The translations under genes were made by a program, and so were the position numbers. A DNA stretch of 64,000 nucleotides from NCBI GenBank assembly GCA_014656495.1, contig BNCN01000007.1, forward strand, positions 248,001 through 312,000. The letters are read 5' to 3'. Origin of the DNA: Comamonas sp. KCTC 72670 (lineage in GTDB: Bacteria > Myxococcota > Myxococcia > Myxococcales > Myxococcaceae). Positions 25,300 to 41,584 of the stretch are shown here, in pieces; the stretch's first letter is position 1; every line of letters begins with the position of its first letter. The notes under the pieces are model-generated. The model did not search any database, had not been told where the DNA came from, and worked only from the letters and a program-made list of their open reading frames with translations.

Positions 25300-26934
25300 C
25301 TACAGCCGGGCGAGGATGATGTCCGCCACCCGCAGCGCGTTGGCCGCGATGGTGAGGGACGGGTTGATTCCACCGCTCGACGGGAAGAAGGACGCGTCCA
25401 CGACGTAGAGGTTGTCCACGTCGTGGGCGCGGTTGCTCGCGTCGACGACGCTGGTCTCCGGGGAGTCTCCCGCGCGGCACGTCCCGCACACGTGGCCCAG
25501 GTTGAGGACCACGTCACGCGGGTTGGAGATGAGCTTCACCTTGAACTTCGGCTTCAGGGCGGAGAGGAACGCCTTGCGGGAGCGCTGCACGCGGCGGCGG
25601 AGCTCGTCGCGGACGCGGTAGTGGTATTGAACCACGCCATCTGAGTTGCTGCCGGTGACGCGGTTGTCCGCATACGGCAGGTCTTCCAGCACCGAGGCGA
25701 AGACGACGCGCGAGCGATAGAGCCGCGAACCGATGTCCGCCGCCAGCGGGAACAGCGGGCTCAGCATGCGCAGCCAGAAGGGCAGCGCCTGCTTCTTCCC
25801 CGTGAGGAAGCTCAGCACCTTCTCCTTGTCGACGGTGAAGGGGTGCGCGTGGAAGTTGCCCAGCTTCTCGCCGTCGCGCTGGTAGAAGTCGTTGAGCGAC
25901 ACACCGTGCGCCATCTCCATGGAGGCAGGCGCCTTGCGAGCCTTCACCAGGTAGTGGTCCGAGCAATGAAGCATCAGGTGGCGCCCCACCTGGTCATGGT
26001 TGTTCGCCAGTCCCATGGGATACCGCGGGGACACGGAGCGCTGGAGGATGACGGGCGTCATGAAGGCGCCCGCGGCCATCACGAAGATGCGCCCGCGCAC
26101 CTTGAAGGGCTCCCCCGCGGGGCCCTGCCGGCACACGGCGGCTCGCACCACGCCGCCCTCCTCTTCCAGCGACAGGACCTCGCAGTGGTCCAGGATGCGG
26201 GCCTGGAAGTCACGCAGCGCGGGCCGAAGGCAGATGCGGCCCGCGTCGTTCCGGCACTCTTTTGGACAGATGGCGCCCACGCACGTGTCGCAGCCCGGGA
26301 CCTGCTCGCAGGCGTAGTGGATGCGGTACGGATTGAGCCCCACGGCCTGGAAGCCCTCCAGGAGCGCCTGCTCCTTGCCCGCGACAGGTGGCGGCTCGAG
26401 CAGGCTGAAGTCCACCTGGGGACGCGTCGGATCTCCGGAGCCGCGAACGCGGAACTGGGCCTCGGCGCGCGCGTAGTACGGCGCCAGGGCTTGGTAGGAG
26501 AACGGCCACGATTCGGGGAGGCTGGAGTCGGTGGCTTCCGGGTGACTCCGGCGCGGCGTGAAGTCCTCCGGAAAGAACCGGTCCATCACCATGCCGAAGC
26601 GCGCGGATGAACCGCCGCCGCCAACGCCCAGGGGGTGGAGGAAGTCCTTGGGCGCCTGGTCGTCCAGGTACTGCCGGAGGGGGTTGGGCCACTGCCCGAA
26701 GAGCATCCGCCGGTCCACCACGGACATCAGGGCCGTCTCGGCGTTGGGCGCAATCGGTGTGCTCCCGGGCGTGTCCCGGGCGGGCCCTCGCTCCAGGAAG
26801 AGGACGGAGCGGCCCTGCCGGGCCAGGGCGTGGCCCAGCGTCGAGCCCCCCATGCCCGTGCCCACAATCACCACGTCCCAGCCATCACGCGCCACGGCCC
26901 CGTTGCTCCGGGTGGGCGCCAAGTGTGTGTCCAT
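25300..26934 (-). CDS. GMC-family FAD-dependent oxidoreductase
   Basis: The frame is open to 28026, but that part overlaps the PKS gene in another frame; the real start is the ATG at 26934 (544 aa), with AGGA about nine bases upstream. The FAD dinucleotide motif VVIVGTGMGGSTLG is at residues about 20-33, followed by the acidic ribose-binding position in LFLERG. GGGGSSARFG in the first third and the C-terminal HVCGTCRAG, VVDASFFPSSGGINPSLT and ANALRVAD segments are typical of GMC oxidases and dehydrogenases. A cysteine cluster (PGCDTCVGAICPKECR, near residue 220) is notable and occurs in some bacterial members. As last gene of the leftward assembly-line operon, 29 bases after the KS-AT-ACP gene, it probably oxidises an alcohol of the product or intermediate. 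Confidence 0.85.
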   Translation of the reverse strand: MDTHLAPTRSNGAVARDGWDVVIVGTGMGGSTLGHALARQGRSVLFLERGPARDTPGSTPIAPNAETALMSVVDRRMLFGQWPNPLRQYLDDQAPKDFLHPLGVGGGGSSARFGMVMDRFFPEDFTPRRSHPEATDSSLPESWPFSYQALAPYYARAEAQFRVRGSGDPTRPQVDFSLLEPPPVAGKEQALLEGFQAVGLNPYRIHYACEQVPGCDTCVGAICPKECRNDAGRICLRPALRDFQARILDHCEVLSLEEEGGVVRAAVCRQGPAGEPFKVRGRIFVMAAGAFMTPVILQRSVSPRYPMGLANNHDQVGRHLMLHCSDHYLVKARKAPASMEMAHGVSLNDFYQRDGEKLGNFHAHPFTVDKEKVLSFLTGKKQALPFWLRMLSPLFPLAADIGSRLYRSRVVFASVLEDLPYADNRVTGSNSDGVVQYHYRVRDELRRRVQRSRKAFLSALKPKFKVKLISNPRDVVLNLGHVCGTCRAGDSPETSVVDASNRAHDVDNLYVVDASFFPSSGGINPSLTIAANALRVADIILARL

Positions 26935-26963
26935 CTGCCGGATTCCTCTCGCGCTGGCGCGGC

Positions 26964-29900
26964 CTACAGGTCCGAGTCGTCCGTCGCGCGGCGGCGCGAA
27001 CGTTGTTGCTCCAGCGTCTGCTTCCTGCGGGACTGGGCGGACTCCGCGTCCTTGTCGGACGGCGCGGACTTCGGCGCGGCCTCCGGCGGCTGGAGCAACG
27101 CGGCGAGGGCCTGCACCGTCACGCCTTCGTACAGACTCGAGGCCGACACCTCCATGCCCAGGCGCGTCTTGAGCCGGTCGCTCATCTGCACCGCGACGAG
27201 CGAGTCGCCGCCCAGCTCGAAGAAGTTGTCCTGCACGCCAATGGGCGACACGCCCAGCGAGTCCTGCCAGAGCGTCACGAGCGCACGCTCCAGCGCCGAG
27301 CTGGCCGCGACATACGGCGTGCGCAGCTCCGGGCGCGGGTGATACGTGCGCGGCGCCTCTGGCTCGGGAGCCCGCTCCGGTGCCGCCGCGGGTGCGCCCA
27401 CCGGCTGCGGCGCCGCGTGCAACGTGGGCTGTCCTCCGTCCGCGGGCTCCACCCAGAAGCGACGGCGCTCGAACGGATGCGTGGGCAAGGGGACGCGGCG
27501 ACGGGCCTCGCCGTGGAAACCCTTCCAGTCCACCGGGACACCCGCGCGCCACAACGCGCCCAGCGTCTCGTAGGCGCGGGGCGCCTGCCCCTCGCCGGCC
27601 TGGGCCTCCTTGACCGAAGGCAGCGAGGCCAGCGACCACCGCGACGGTGAGAACGCCGGCTGGCGCTTCGCCAGACCGCCCAGCGCCTTCCCGGGGCCCA
27701 CCTCCAGCAACACGCGCTTGTCGTCCGCGAGCAGCGTCTGGACTCCGTCGGCGAAGCGAACGGCGCCACGCAGGTGCTCGGCCCAGTAGCGGGGGCTCGT
27801 CGCCTGCTCGGGGGTAATCCACGTGCCGGTGACGTTGGACACGAAGGGCAGCTTCGGCGCGCGCAGCGGCGCGGCGGCCACCCGAGCGGCGAAGGCGTCG
27901 AGGATGGGGTCCATCATCGGCGAATGGAACGCATGCGACGTGTCCAGCAAGGTGCCCTTCACGCCCGCGTCCGCCAGCGCCTGCTTGACCCGCGCCACGG
28001 CCTCGGTCGCTCCCGCCAGCACGCACTGGACGGGCGCGTTGAGCGCGGCCAGCGTCACGTCGGCCCCGAGGTAGGGCTGCACCTCATCCTCGGACAGGGG
28101 CACCGCGAGCATCGAGCCCGCGGGCAGCCCCTGCATCAGCTTCCCGCGCGCCGCCACGACCTGGAGCGCGTGCTCCAGCGTGAAGACCTCCGCGAGGCAC
28201 GCGGCCACCAGCTCGCCGATGCTGTGTCCCAGCATCGCCTCGGGCTTCACGCCCCAGGACATCCACAGGCGCGCGAGCGAGTACTCGATGGTGAAGAGCG
28301 CGGGCTGGGTGAGCTCCGTTCGCGCGAGCTGCCGCGCCGTGCTCTCCGCCTCACCGGGCCGCGAGTACAGGACCGAGCGCAGGTCCATTCCCAGGGCGGG
28401 CTTCAGCAGCTCGCAGCAGCGGTCCACCTCCGCGCGGAACACGGGCTCCGCGTCGTACAGCTCGCGCGCCATGTCGGCGTGCTGCGTGCCCTGGCCGGGG
28501 AACAGGAACGCCACCGGCCGGTCCACGGCATCCTCGGCGCCGGGCACGTCGCCCGCGCGGGACAGCGCGGCCTTGGCCTCGGCGTGGTCGCGCGCCAGGA
28601 TGACGCGGCGGTGCGCGAAGCGTTGCCGCCCCGCCTGGAGCGTCCACGCCACATCGGCCAGCGGCGGCCCGGAGGGCGACGCCTCCAGGTGGCTCAGGAG
28701 GCCACGCGTGGCCTGCTCCAGCGCCGAAGGCGTCTTGGCGGACAGCGGCAGCAACTGCCACGCCCTGCGCGGCGGCGTGCTGGACGGCAGCCGGGGCGCC
28801 TCTTCGAGGACGACATGGGCGTTGGTGCCGCCCACGCCGAACGAGCTGACGCCCGCGCGCCGGGGCTCGCCGTCCGACGGCCAGGGCTTCAGCGCCGCGT
28901 TGACGTAGAAGGGGCTGCTGTCGAAGTCGATGGCGGGGTTGGGGCTCTCGAAGTGCAGCGTCGGCGGGAGCTGGCCGTGGCGAAGCGCCTGCACCGTCTT
29001 GAGCAGGCCGGTGATTCCCGCCGCCGCGTCGAGGTGGCCCACGTTGCCCTTCACCGAGCCGAGCGCGCAGAAGCGGCGGCGCTCGGTGGTGGCGCGGAAC
29101 GCCTGCGTCAGCGCCTGGACCTCGATGGGGTCTCCCAGCGGCGTCGCGGTGCCATGGGCCTCCACGTACGACACGTCATCCGCGTTGAGGCCCGCGGCGG
29201 CCAGCGCCTCCGCGACAACCTGCGACTGGCCTTCGACGCTGGGCGCGGTGTAGCCGGCCTTCAGCGCGCCATCGTTGTTGATGGCGGAGCCCTTGATGAC
29301 CGCGTGGACGGTGTCGCCGTCCCGGACCGCGTTGCGGAGCTTCTTGAGGACCACCACCCCCGCGCCGCTGCCAAACAGCGTGCCCTGGGCCCGGGCGTCG
29401 AAGGGCCGGCAATGGCCGTCGGGAGAGGTCATTCCCCCCTCCACGTACCGGTAGCCCTGGAACATCCCGACGTTGACGGAGACGCCGCCGGCGATGGCCG
29501 CGTCGCACTCACCGTTGAGCAGGCTCTGACAGGCCTGATGGACGGCCACCAGCGAGGTGGAGCACGCGCTCTGGACGGTGTGGCTGGCGCCCTTGAGGTT
29601 GAGCTTGTACGAGACCCGCGTGGTGAGGAAGTCACCGCCGTTGCCGATGTTGATCTGCACCGGCTCGACGGACTCCATGACGCGCGGATTGCGCGCCAGG
29701 TTCATGAGCAGGTACGTGTTCAACGTGGCGCCGCCGTACACGGAGACCGCGCCCGGGTACTCGCGCGCCGCGTACCCCGCGTGCTCCAGGGCTTCCCAGC
29801 AGACCTCCAGGAAGACGCGGTGCTGCGGGTCGGTGAGCTCGGCCTCGCGCGGCGGGATGTCGAAGAAGCCCGCGTCGAACTGCTCGGGCTCCGCGAGGAT

Positions 29901-30113
29901 GGCCGCCGCCCGGACATAGGCGGGGTCCTTCAGCCGGGCCTCGGGCACGCCGGCGGCGCGGCACTCCTCCTCGGAGAGGAAGCGGATGGACTCCACGCCA
30001 TCCCGTACGTTCTCCCAGAAGCGCTCCACGTCGGGTGCGCCTGGAAAACGCCCCGCCATTCCAATGATGGCGATGTCGGCGTCATCCAGCTCCAGCGGCG
30101 TTTGCGTCTCCAC
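26964..30113 (-). CDS. Type I PKS module: KS-AT-ACP
   Basis: The start is GTG at 30113 with GAGGAG seven bases upstream. The 1049-residue protein has KS (about 12-440; active Cys in QSACSTSL near 183, EAHGTAT, NVGHLDAAAG), AT (about 520-820; GHSIGE near 629, and AFHS in the specificity region, the malonyl-CoA pattern) and one carrier domain (about 930-1000; GGDSL near 970). There is no KR, DH or ER, so the added unit should keep its beta-keto group unless another enzyme acts. The C-terminus is a basic tail (SRRKQTLEQQRSRRR, then TDDSDL) that resembles the tail of the glycosyltransferase at 41585. It follows the KS-AT-KR-ACP gene by 27 bases in the leftward operon, so it is expected to be the third enzyme of that line. 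There is no thioesterase. Confidence 0.92.
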   Translation of the reverse strand: METQTPLELDDADIAIIGMAGRFPGAPDVERFWENVRDGVESIRFLSEEECRAAGVPEARLKDPAYVRAAAILAEPEQFDAGFFDIPPREAELTDPQHRVFLEVCWEALEHAGYAAREYPGAVSVYGGATLNTYLLMNLARNPRVMESVEPVQINIGNGGDFLTTRVSYKLNLKGASHTVQSACSTSLVAVHQACQSLLNGECDAAIAGGVSVNVGMFQGYRYVEGGMTSPDGHCRPFDARAQGTLFGSGAGVVVLKKLRNAVRDGDTVHAVIKGSAINNDGALKAGYTAPSVEGQSQVVAEALAAAGLNADDVSYVEAHGTATPLGDPIEVQALTQAFRATTERRRFCALGSVKGNVGHLDAAAGITGLLKTVQALRHGQLPPTLHFESPNPAIDFDSSPFYVNAALKPWPSDGEPRRAGVSSFGVGGTNAHVVLEEAPRLPSSTPPRRAWQLLPLSAKTPSALEQATRGLLSHLEASPSGPPLADVAWTLQAGRQRFAHRRVILARDHAEAKAALSRAGDVPGAEDAVDRPVAFLFPGQGTQHADMARELYDAEPVFRAEVDRCCELLKPALGMDLRSVLYSRPGEAESTARQLARTELTQPALFTIEYSLARLWMSWGVKPEAMLGHSIGELVAACLAEVFTLEHALQVVAARGKLMQGLPAGSMLAVPLSEDEVQPYLGADVTLAALNAPVQCVLAGATEAVARVKQALADAGVKGTLLDTSHAFHSPMMDPILDAFAARVAAAPLRAPKLPFVSNVTGTWITPEQATSPRYWAEHLRGAVRFADGVQTLLADDKRVLLEVGPGKALGGLAKRQPAFSPSRWSLASLPSVKEAQAGEGQAPRAYETLGALWRAGVPVDWKGFHGEARRRVPLPTHPFERRRFWVEPADGGQPTLHAAPQPVGAPAAAPERAPEPEAPRTYHPRPELRTPYVAASSALERALVTLWQDSLGVSPIGVQDNFFELGGDSLVAVQMSDRLKTRLGMEVSASSLYEGVTVQALAALLQPPEAAPKSAPSDKDAESAQSRRKQTLEQQRSRRRATDDSDL

Positions 30114-30140
30114 GGCACTACTCCTCGTCTGGGTGTCGTC

Positions 30141-33100
30141 TCAGTCCCGCCGGCTGCGGCGCTCCCGGCGCTGAGCGCCGCGGTTTTGGCTCGCATCCAG
30201 GACGGGGGCTTCGGCCGCCGCACCCGAGGGCTGCGCCAGCTTCTTCGCCAGCATGGCCACGGTGGGCGCCTCGAATACGGAGGTCAGCGGAACATCACGG
30301 CCCAGCTCGCGCTTCAGCCGGCCCACAATCTTCAGCCACAGGAGCGAGTTGCCTCCCAGGTCGAAGAAGTTGTCGTGCACGCCGAGCTGCTCCAGGCCCA
30401 ACATCTCCTGCCACACCTGGGCGAGCGTGCGCTCCGCGTCATTGGCGGGCGGGACATAGTCCGTGCCCAGCGCGGGCCGGGCCTGCAGCGTGCCGCCCGC
30501 GTCCGCGGGCGACTCCACCACCCGGCCCCGCCGCAGCCACTGCGCCAGCCGCGCGTCCAGCCCACCGGTGGACACGACCACCTGTCCACTCAGCGGCGCC
30601 TCCACCACCCGGCGGAAGGCCTCGATGGCTTCGTCGGCGGACATGGCGAACTGGTCGATGCTCGTGCGCACCTTCGCCGCGCCCTCCTCCACCACGGGCC
30701 AGCCGTCCCAGTTGGTGCTCAACCAGCGCGCCCCCTCCCGCGACCGCGAGGCTGCGAAGGCGTCCAGGAACGCGTTGGCCGCGCCGTACGCCGCCAGGCC
30801 CAGGCCGCCCAGCACCGAGGCGTTGGAGGACAGGAGCATCACGAAGTTCAGCGTGCGGCCCGCGAGCACCCGCTCCAGCACCAGCGTGCCATGGGCCTTC
30901 GCCCGGAAGTGCGCCGCGCAGGACGCCGCATCCAACCCGGAGAGCAGGCCCACGGCCCGGTCGCCCGCGAGGCCCGCGGCATGGATGACGCCCGACAGCG
31001 GCCCGAAGCGCTGCTCCGCCTCCGCCACCACCTCGCGCATCCGCGCCTCGTCCGCGACATCGGCGCTCAGCACCAGCACCTGCGCACCCGCCGCCTCCAG
31101 CGACTGCACCGCGCGCTGACGGCTCCCCGTGTCGCCCTTCAGGCCCGCGCGCCCCACCAGCACCAGCTTCGCCTGGCAGCGCCGCGCCAGGGCGTCCGCG
31201 AGCAGCAAGCCCACGCCGCCCAGACCACCGGTGATGAGGTACACGCCACCCTGCTTCAGCGGCGTCCCCGGCAGGGAATCCGCCTCCAGCCGCAAGGCTT
31301 CGTGCTGCTGCACGTGCCGGTGCCGGCCGCGCCACGCGACCACGGGGTCCGTGGACCCCGACGTCACCTCGCGCAGCAGCGCATCGACGGTGCCCGGCCC
31401 ACGGGCATCCACGTAGCGGCACGTCAACGACGGCTGCTCCTGGGGGATGACCTTGCACAAGGCCGGGAGGGTGGCGCGCTCCGGCGCCACGGTGTCGGCG
31501 CTCTCCACCTCCAGCGCCTCACGGCCCACGACGGTCAGGTCCACCTCGGCGTCCGGAGACACCTCGGTGAGCGCCTGGAAGCAGCGCAGCACGCTGTAGA
31601 AGCCGCGCTCCTGCGCTTCATCGAAGCTGGAGGACGCATCCAGGCTCCACAGGTGCACGAGCTGCTCGACGGGCCGGGGAGACTCCTTCAGCGCGCGCAA
31701 CACGGCGCCGATGTCCTCGCGCACGCGCGGGTCCACGGCATACCGGTGCGTGTCCAACCGGGAGAAGCCCGAGCCCACCTCCACCGTGGTGACCTCGTGC
31801 CCCTGCTGCCGCAGCCGCTCGGCCAGGGCCTGGCCCACGCCGCCGCTGTCGACGAAGAGCAGCCAGCCCTTGGGCGTCACGGGCTCCGCGCGCGTCAGCG
31901 GCAACGGCGCCGCCCGCCACGCGGGCAGGTAGAACCACCCCGCGAGGTCCGCGCCCTTGCGGGCCACACCGCGCTGACGCGTGGAAGCGGCCTCGGGCGC
32001 GAGCCAGTAGTCCTGGCCCTCGAAGGCGTAGGTGGGCAGCGGCACGCGAAGGCGCCGCGCGGCGTGGTGCACCGCGGACCAGTCCACGTCGACGCCCGCG
32101 GTCCAGAGCCGGCCCAGCGACTGGGCCAGGAAGGCGTCGTCCGCCATCGGGTCCTGGGGGTGACGCACCGAGGACAACACCACGGGCGCCGACGTCCCCG
32201 CCGTGCGCAGCCGGACCAGCGTGCTGAGCGTGCGGCCCGGGCCCACCTCCAGGAACACGCGGCCGGGCTGCTCGCGCAACACCGCCACGCCCTCGCTGAA
32301 GCGCACCGTCTGGCGGAGGTGGCGGGTCCAGTACACCGGGTCCACCGCCTCTTCGGGGGTAATCCAGGTGCCGGTGACGTTGGAGACGAAGGGCAGCGAG
32401 GGCGCGTTGCGGGTGAGGCCCGCGACGAAGGCCTGGAAGCGCCCCAGCAGCGGCTCCACCAGGTGCGAGTGCGCCGCCACGTCAATCTGGATGTGGCGGA
32501 ACTCCACCTCGCGGCGCGTGAGCTCCGCGGCGAGCGCCTCGATGGCCTCCACCGTCCCCGCCACCGCGCACTGCGCGGCGCCATTCACCGCCGCGACGGA
32601 GAGCTGGTCACCCAGCAACGGGAGGACTTCGGCCTCGGGCAGCGGGACGCTCAACATGCCGCCCCCGGGGAGCTCCTCGAAGAGCTGGCCCCGCTTCACC
32701 ACCAGCGCCAGCGCGTCCTCCAGCGAGAAGACGCCCGCCAGGCACGCCGCGGCGTACTCGCCCAGGCTGTGGCCGATGAGCGCCTCGGGCTTCACGCCCC
32801 AGGCCTCCCAGAGGCGCGCGGTGGCGTACTCCACCGTGAACAGCGCGGGCAGCGCCACCGAGGTCTTCTTGATGCGCTGCTGAGCCGCGCTCAGGTTCGC
32901 CACGTCGGGATGGATGACGGTCCGCAGGTCGAAGCCCAGCTTGGGCCGCAGCAGCTCACAGCAGCGGTCCACCGCCTCGCGGTACACGGGCTCGGAGGCG
33001 TACAGCCCGCGCCCCATCTCCGCGTACTGCGCGCCGCCACCGGGGAACATGAAGACCACGGAGGGCCGCGTGGCCCCTGGTGACAGGGAGAAGGTCTTCT

Positions 33101-34664
33101 GCGGGTCCCGCGACGCCAACACCTGGAGCGCGTCATCGCGGTCCTGGCACACCACCACGCGCCGGTGCTCCAGCGGCTTGCGCCCCACCTGGAGCGTCCA
33201 GGCCACGTCCGCCAGCGCCTGCTCGGGGTGGGCCTCGAGGTGCGCCAGCAACGCGGACGTGCTCGCCTCCAACGCGGAGGGCGTCTTCGCGGACAGCGGC
33301 AGCACCTGCCACGGACGCGCCTCGCCGCCCGGGGCGGTGGCCGGGGCCTCCTCCAGGATGACGTGGGCGTTGGTGCCACCAATGCCGAACGAGCTCACGC
33401 CCGCCCGCCGGGGGGCCTCGGTGGACTCCCACGGCTTCAGCGCGGCATTGACGTAGAAGGGACTGTTCGCGAAGTCGATGCGCGGGTTGGGCGACTCGAA
33501 GTACAGGCTGGGCGGCAGCTCCCGGTGCTCGAGCGCCAGCGTGGTCTTGATGAGGCCCGTCACGCCCGCGGCCGCGTCCAGGTGGCCCACGTTCGTCTTC
33601 ACCGAGCCGATTCCGCAGAAGCCCTTCGCCTCGGTGCCGGCGCGGAAGGCCTGGGTCAGCGCTTCCACCTCCACCGGGTCGCCCAGCTGCGTGGCGGTGC
33701 CGTGGGTCTCCACGTAGGAGATGGAGTCCGGCGCCACCTCGGCCATGGCCTGCGCGCGGGTGATGACCTCCGTCTGGCCTTCCACGCTGGGGGCGACGAA
33801 GCCCACCTTCGCGGAGCCATCGTTGTTGATGGCCGAGCCGCGGATGACGGCGTGGATGGTGTCTCCATCCGCCAGCGCGTCCTCCAACCGCTTGAGGACG
33901 ACGACGCCGGCGCCACTGCCGAACAGCGTGCCCTGCCCCTTCGCGTCGAAGGCGCGGCAGTGCCCGTCCGGAGAGGTGATGCCACCCTCCTGGTGCACGT
34001 AGCCCGTGCGCTGCGGCATGTGCACGGACACGCCGCCCGCGAGCGCGACGTCACTCTGGTAGCCGAGCAGCGACTGGCAGGCCAGGTGCGTGGCCACCAG
34101 CGACGTGGAGCACCCCGTCTGCACGGTGAGGGCGGGGCCCTTCAGGTCCAGGTGATACGCCACCCGGGTGGCCAGGAAGTCCTTGTCGTTGGCCACCATG
34201 GCCGGGAACGTGTCCTCGGCCTGCTGGAACTCGGCGCGCGACAGCAGGTTGAACAGCAGGTAGCTGCTCAGGCTGGAGCCCGCGAAGACGGCGGTGGCGC
34301 CAGGGATGCGGCCCGGGGCGTAGCCCGCGTGCTCCAGCGCCGTCCAGGCACACTCCAGGAAGACGCGGTGCTGCGGGTCCAGCACCTCGGCCTCCCTGGG
34401 CACATACCCGAAGAAGGCCGCGTCGAACCGGCCCGGTCTGTCCAGCACGGGGGCCGCGCGGACGAACTGGGGATGCGCCAGGGACTCCGGAGGGACACCC
34501 AGCGCCCGCAGCTCGTCGTCCGTGAAGTGACGGATGGACTCGACGCCTTCGCGCAGGTTCCGCCAGAAGGTCTCCACGTCCTCCGCGCCCGGCACGCGCA
34601 CGGCCATGCCCACGATGGCCACGGCGAGGCTCGCATCTCCCTGGTACTCGGTGCTCTGGCTCAT
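30141..34664 (-). CDS. Type I PKS module: KS-AT-KR-ACP
   Basis: This 1507-residue protein has KS (about 15-440; Cys in QTGCSTSL near 182, ETHGTAT, NVGHLDAAAG), AT (about 525-830; GHSLGEY near 631; specificity block VAAHSHLVE, which is neither the clear malonyl nor the methylmalonyl pattern), KR (about 1090-1290; LITGGLGGVG near 1141, LLSSNAS and YGAANAF with catalytic Ser, Tyr and Asn) and a carrier domain (about 1410-1485; GGNSLL near 1440). All catalytic residues look intact. The start has AGGGA six bases upstream, only 12 bases after the FAAL-NRPS gene. It should extend the acyl-glycyl intermediate by one unit and reduce it to a beta-hydroxy group. The C-terminus is again arginine-rich (GAQRRERRSRRD). 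Confidence 0.92.
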   Translation of the reverse strand: MSQSTEYQGDASLAVAIVGMAVRVPGAEDVETFWRNLREGVESIRHFTDDELRALGVPPESLAHPQFVRAAPVLDRPGRFDAAFFGYVPREAEVLDPQHRVFLECAWTALEHAGYAPGRIPGATAVFAGSSLSSYLLFNLLSRAEFQQAEDTFPAMVANDKDFLATRVAYHLDLKGPALTVQTGCSTSLVATHLACQSLLGYQSDVALAGGVSVHMPQRTGYVHQEGGITSPDGHCRAFDAKGQGTLFGSGAGVVVLKRLEDALADGDTIHAVIRGSAINNDGSAKVGFVAPSVEGQTEVITRAQAMAEVAPDSISYVETHGTATQLGDPVEVEALTQAFRAGTEAKGFCGIGSVKTNVGHLDAAAGVTGLIKTTLALEHRELPPSLYFESPNPRIDFANSPFYVNAALKPWESTEAPRRAGVSSFGIGGTNAHVILEEAPATAPGGEARPWQVLPLSAKTPSALEASTSALLAHLEAHPEQALADVAWTLQVGRKPLEHRRVVVCQDRDDALQVLASRDPQKTFSLSPGATRPSVVFMFPGGGAQYAEMGRGLYASEPVYREAVDRCCELLRPKLGFDLRTVIHPDVANLSAAQQRIKKTSVALPALFTVEYATARLWEAWGVKPEALIGHSLGEYAAACLAGVFSLEDALALVVKRGQLFEELPGGGMLSVPLPEAEVLPLLGDQLSVAAVNGAAQCAVAGTVEAIEALAAELTRREVEFRHIQIDVAAHSHLVEPLLGRFQAFVAGLTRNAPSLPFVSNVTGTWITPEEAVDPVYWTRHLRQTVRFSEGVAVLREQPGRVFLEVGPGRTLSTLVRLRTAGTSAPVVLSSVRHPQDPMADDAFLAQSLGRLWTAGVDVDWSAVHHAARRLRVPLPTYAFEGQDYWLAPEAASTRQRGVARKGADLAGWFYLPAWRAAPLPLTRAEPVTPKGWLLFVDSGGVGQALAERLRQQGHEVTTVEVGSGFSRLDTHRYAVDPRVREDIGAVLRALKESPRPVEQLVHLWSLDASSSFDEAQERGFYSVLRCFQALTEVSPDAEVDLTVVGREALEVESADTVAPERATLPALCKVIPQEQPSLTCRYVDARGPGTVDALLREVTSGSTDPVVAWRGRHRHVQQHEALRLEADSLPGTPLKQGGVYLITGGLGGVGLLLADALARRCQAKLVLVGRAGLKGDTGSRQRAVQSLEAAGAQVLVLSADVADEARMREVVAEAEQRFGPLSGVIHAAGLAGDRAVGLLSGLDAASCAAHFRAKAHGTLVLERVLAGRTLNFVMLLSSNASVLGGLGLAAYGAANAFLDAFAASRSREGARWLSTNWDGWPVVEEGAAKVRTSIDQFAMSADEAIEAFRRVVEAPLSGQVVVSTGGLDARLAQWLRRGRVVESPADAGGTLQARPALGTDYVPPANDAERTLAQVWQEMLGLEQLGVHDNFFDLGGNSLLWLKIVGRLKRELGRDVPLTSVFEAPTVAMLAKKLAQPSGAAAEAPVLDASQNRGAQRRERRSRRD

Positions 34665-34676
34665 GATGTCCCTGCC

Positions 34677-41135
<6,459 letters not shown>

Positions 41136-41140
41136 GTCTT

Positions 41141-41145
41141 CTCCT
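41141..41145 (-). promoter_or_regulatory. Shine-Dalgarno fixing the start of the FAAL-NRPS gene
   Basis: On the minus strand AGGAG lies five bases before the ATG at 41135, while the ATG at 41213 has no such site and would add 26 residues with no similarity to FAAL N-termini. Confidence 0.65.
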
Positions 41146-41304
41146 GCAGTGCACAGGGCCAGGGATGTCATGCGGCCAAACACCAAACGGAGTACGGAGA
41201 ACCCGGAAAACATCGCCGGTCAGAAACAACCCCCGAACCCGCACGCCGCTCCATCAGGAGGAGGCAGCCCGCTCGCACGCCACCCGAGTGAACCACCTCT
41301 ATAG

Positions 41305-41319
41305 GCAGCGCTTGTGCCA
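41305..41319 (-). promoter_or_regulatory. Sigma-54 (-24/-12) promoter match for the leftward PKS/NRPS operon
   Basis: Minus strand TGGCAC-AAGCG-CTGC has the required GG-N10-GC spacing and one mismatch to TGGCAC-N5-TTGC. It would start transcription near 41293, leaving a leader of about 160 bases before the FAAL-NRPS ATG. Sigma-54 promoters with enhancer-binding activators are common in myxobacteria. Confidence 0.45.
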
Positions 41320-41371
41320 CCGGCTCCGCCTGCTTGTCCAGATAAACGATGATACCGACAATTACAGTGAT

Positions 41372-41492
41372 AGCGGTTCCTGATAAAAATATTCCACCAT
41401 CACCGGCGCGCTGAACCGCTGTCGCATTTCACTTTCAATTCGGAATTGAGCAGCCATATACGCGTACACGAATTCCAGGTGAACAGCGGTTC
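41372..41492. promoter_or_regulatory. Repeated half-sites and palindrome in the divergent control region
   Basis: AGCGGTTC occurs at 41372-41379 and 41485-41492, and its complement GAACCGCT at 41413-41420. The last two extend to a perfect 10-bp inverted repeat (GAACCGCTGT 41413-41422, ACAGCGGTTC 41483-41492) separated by 60 bases. Inside that interval is a separate palindrome, TCAATTC-G-GAATTGA, at 41435-41449. The stretch is much richer in AT than its surroundings. Placement upstream of both divergent operons, 55-140 bases behind the sigma-54 match, suits activator-binding sites. Confidence 0.5.
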
Positions 41493-41584
41493 GGACCGGC
41501 CACTGCCGTGACGCCCGGTGGGGAGCGTACGCCAGCCCCCGGTGATGGAGGCACGCGCGGTACGAACGGCGAGTAGGAGCGTCG

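Noticed and set aside
26935-28026. Extension of the GMC oxidoreductase frame to a 908-aa protein
   Set aside because: The extra 364 codons overlap the KS-AT-ACP gene in a different frame on the same strand, have shadow-like composition (Arg/Gly/Ala-rich), and a good ATG with ribosome site exists at 26934.
27774-33083. Long plus-strand open frame of 1769 codons opposite the PKS genes
   Set aside because: It is antisense to well-supported KS-AT modules and its product is rich in Arg, His, Gly and Gln with no motif; a high-GC shadow.
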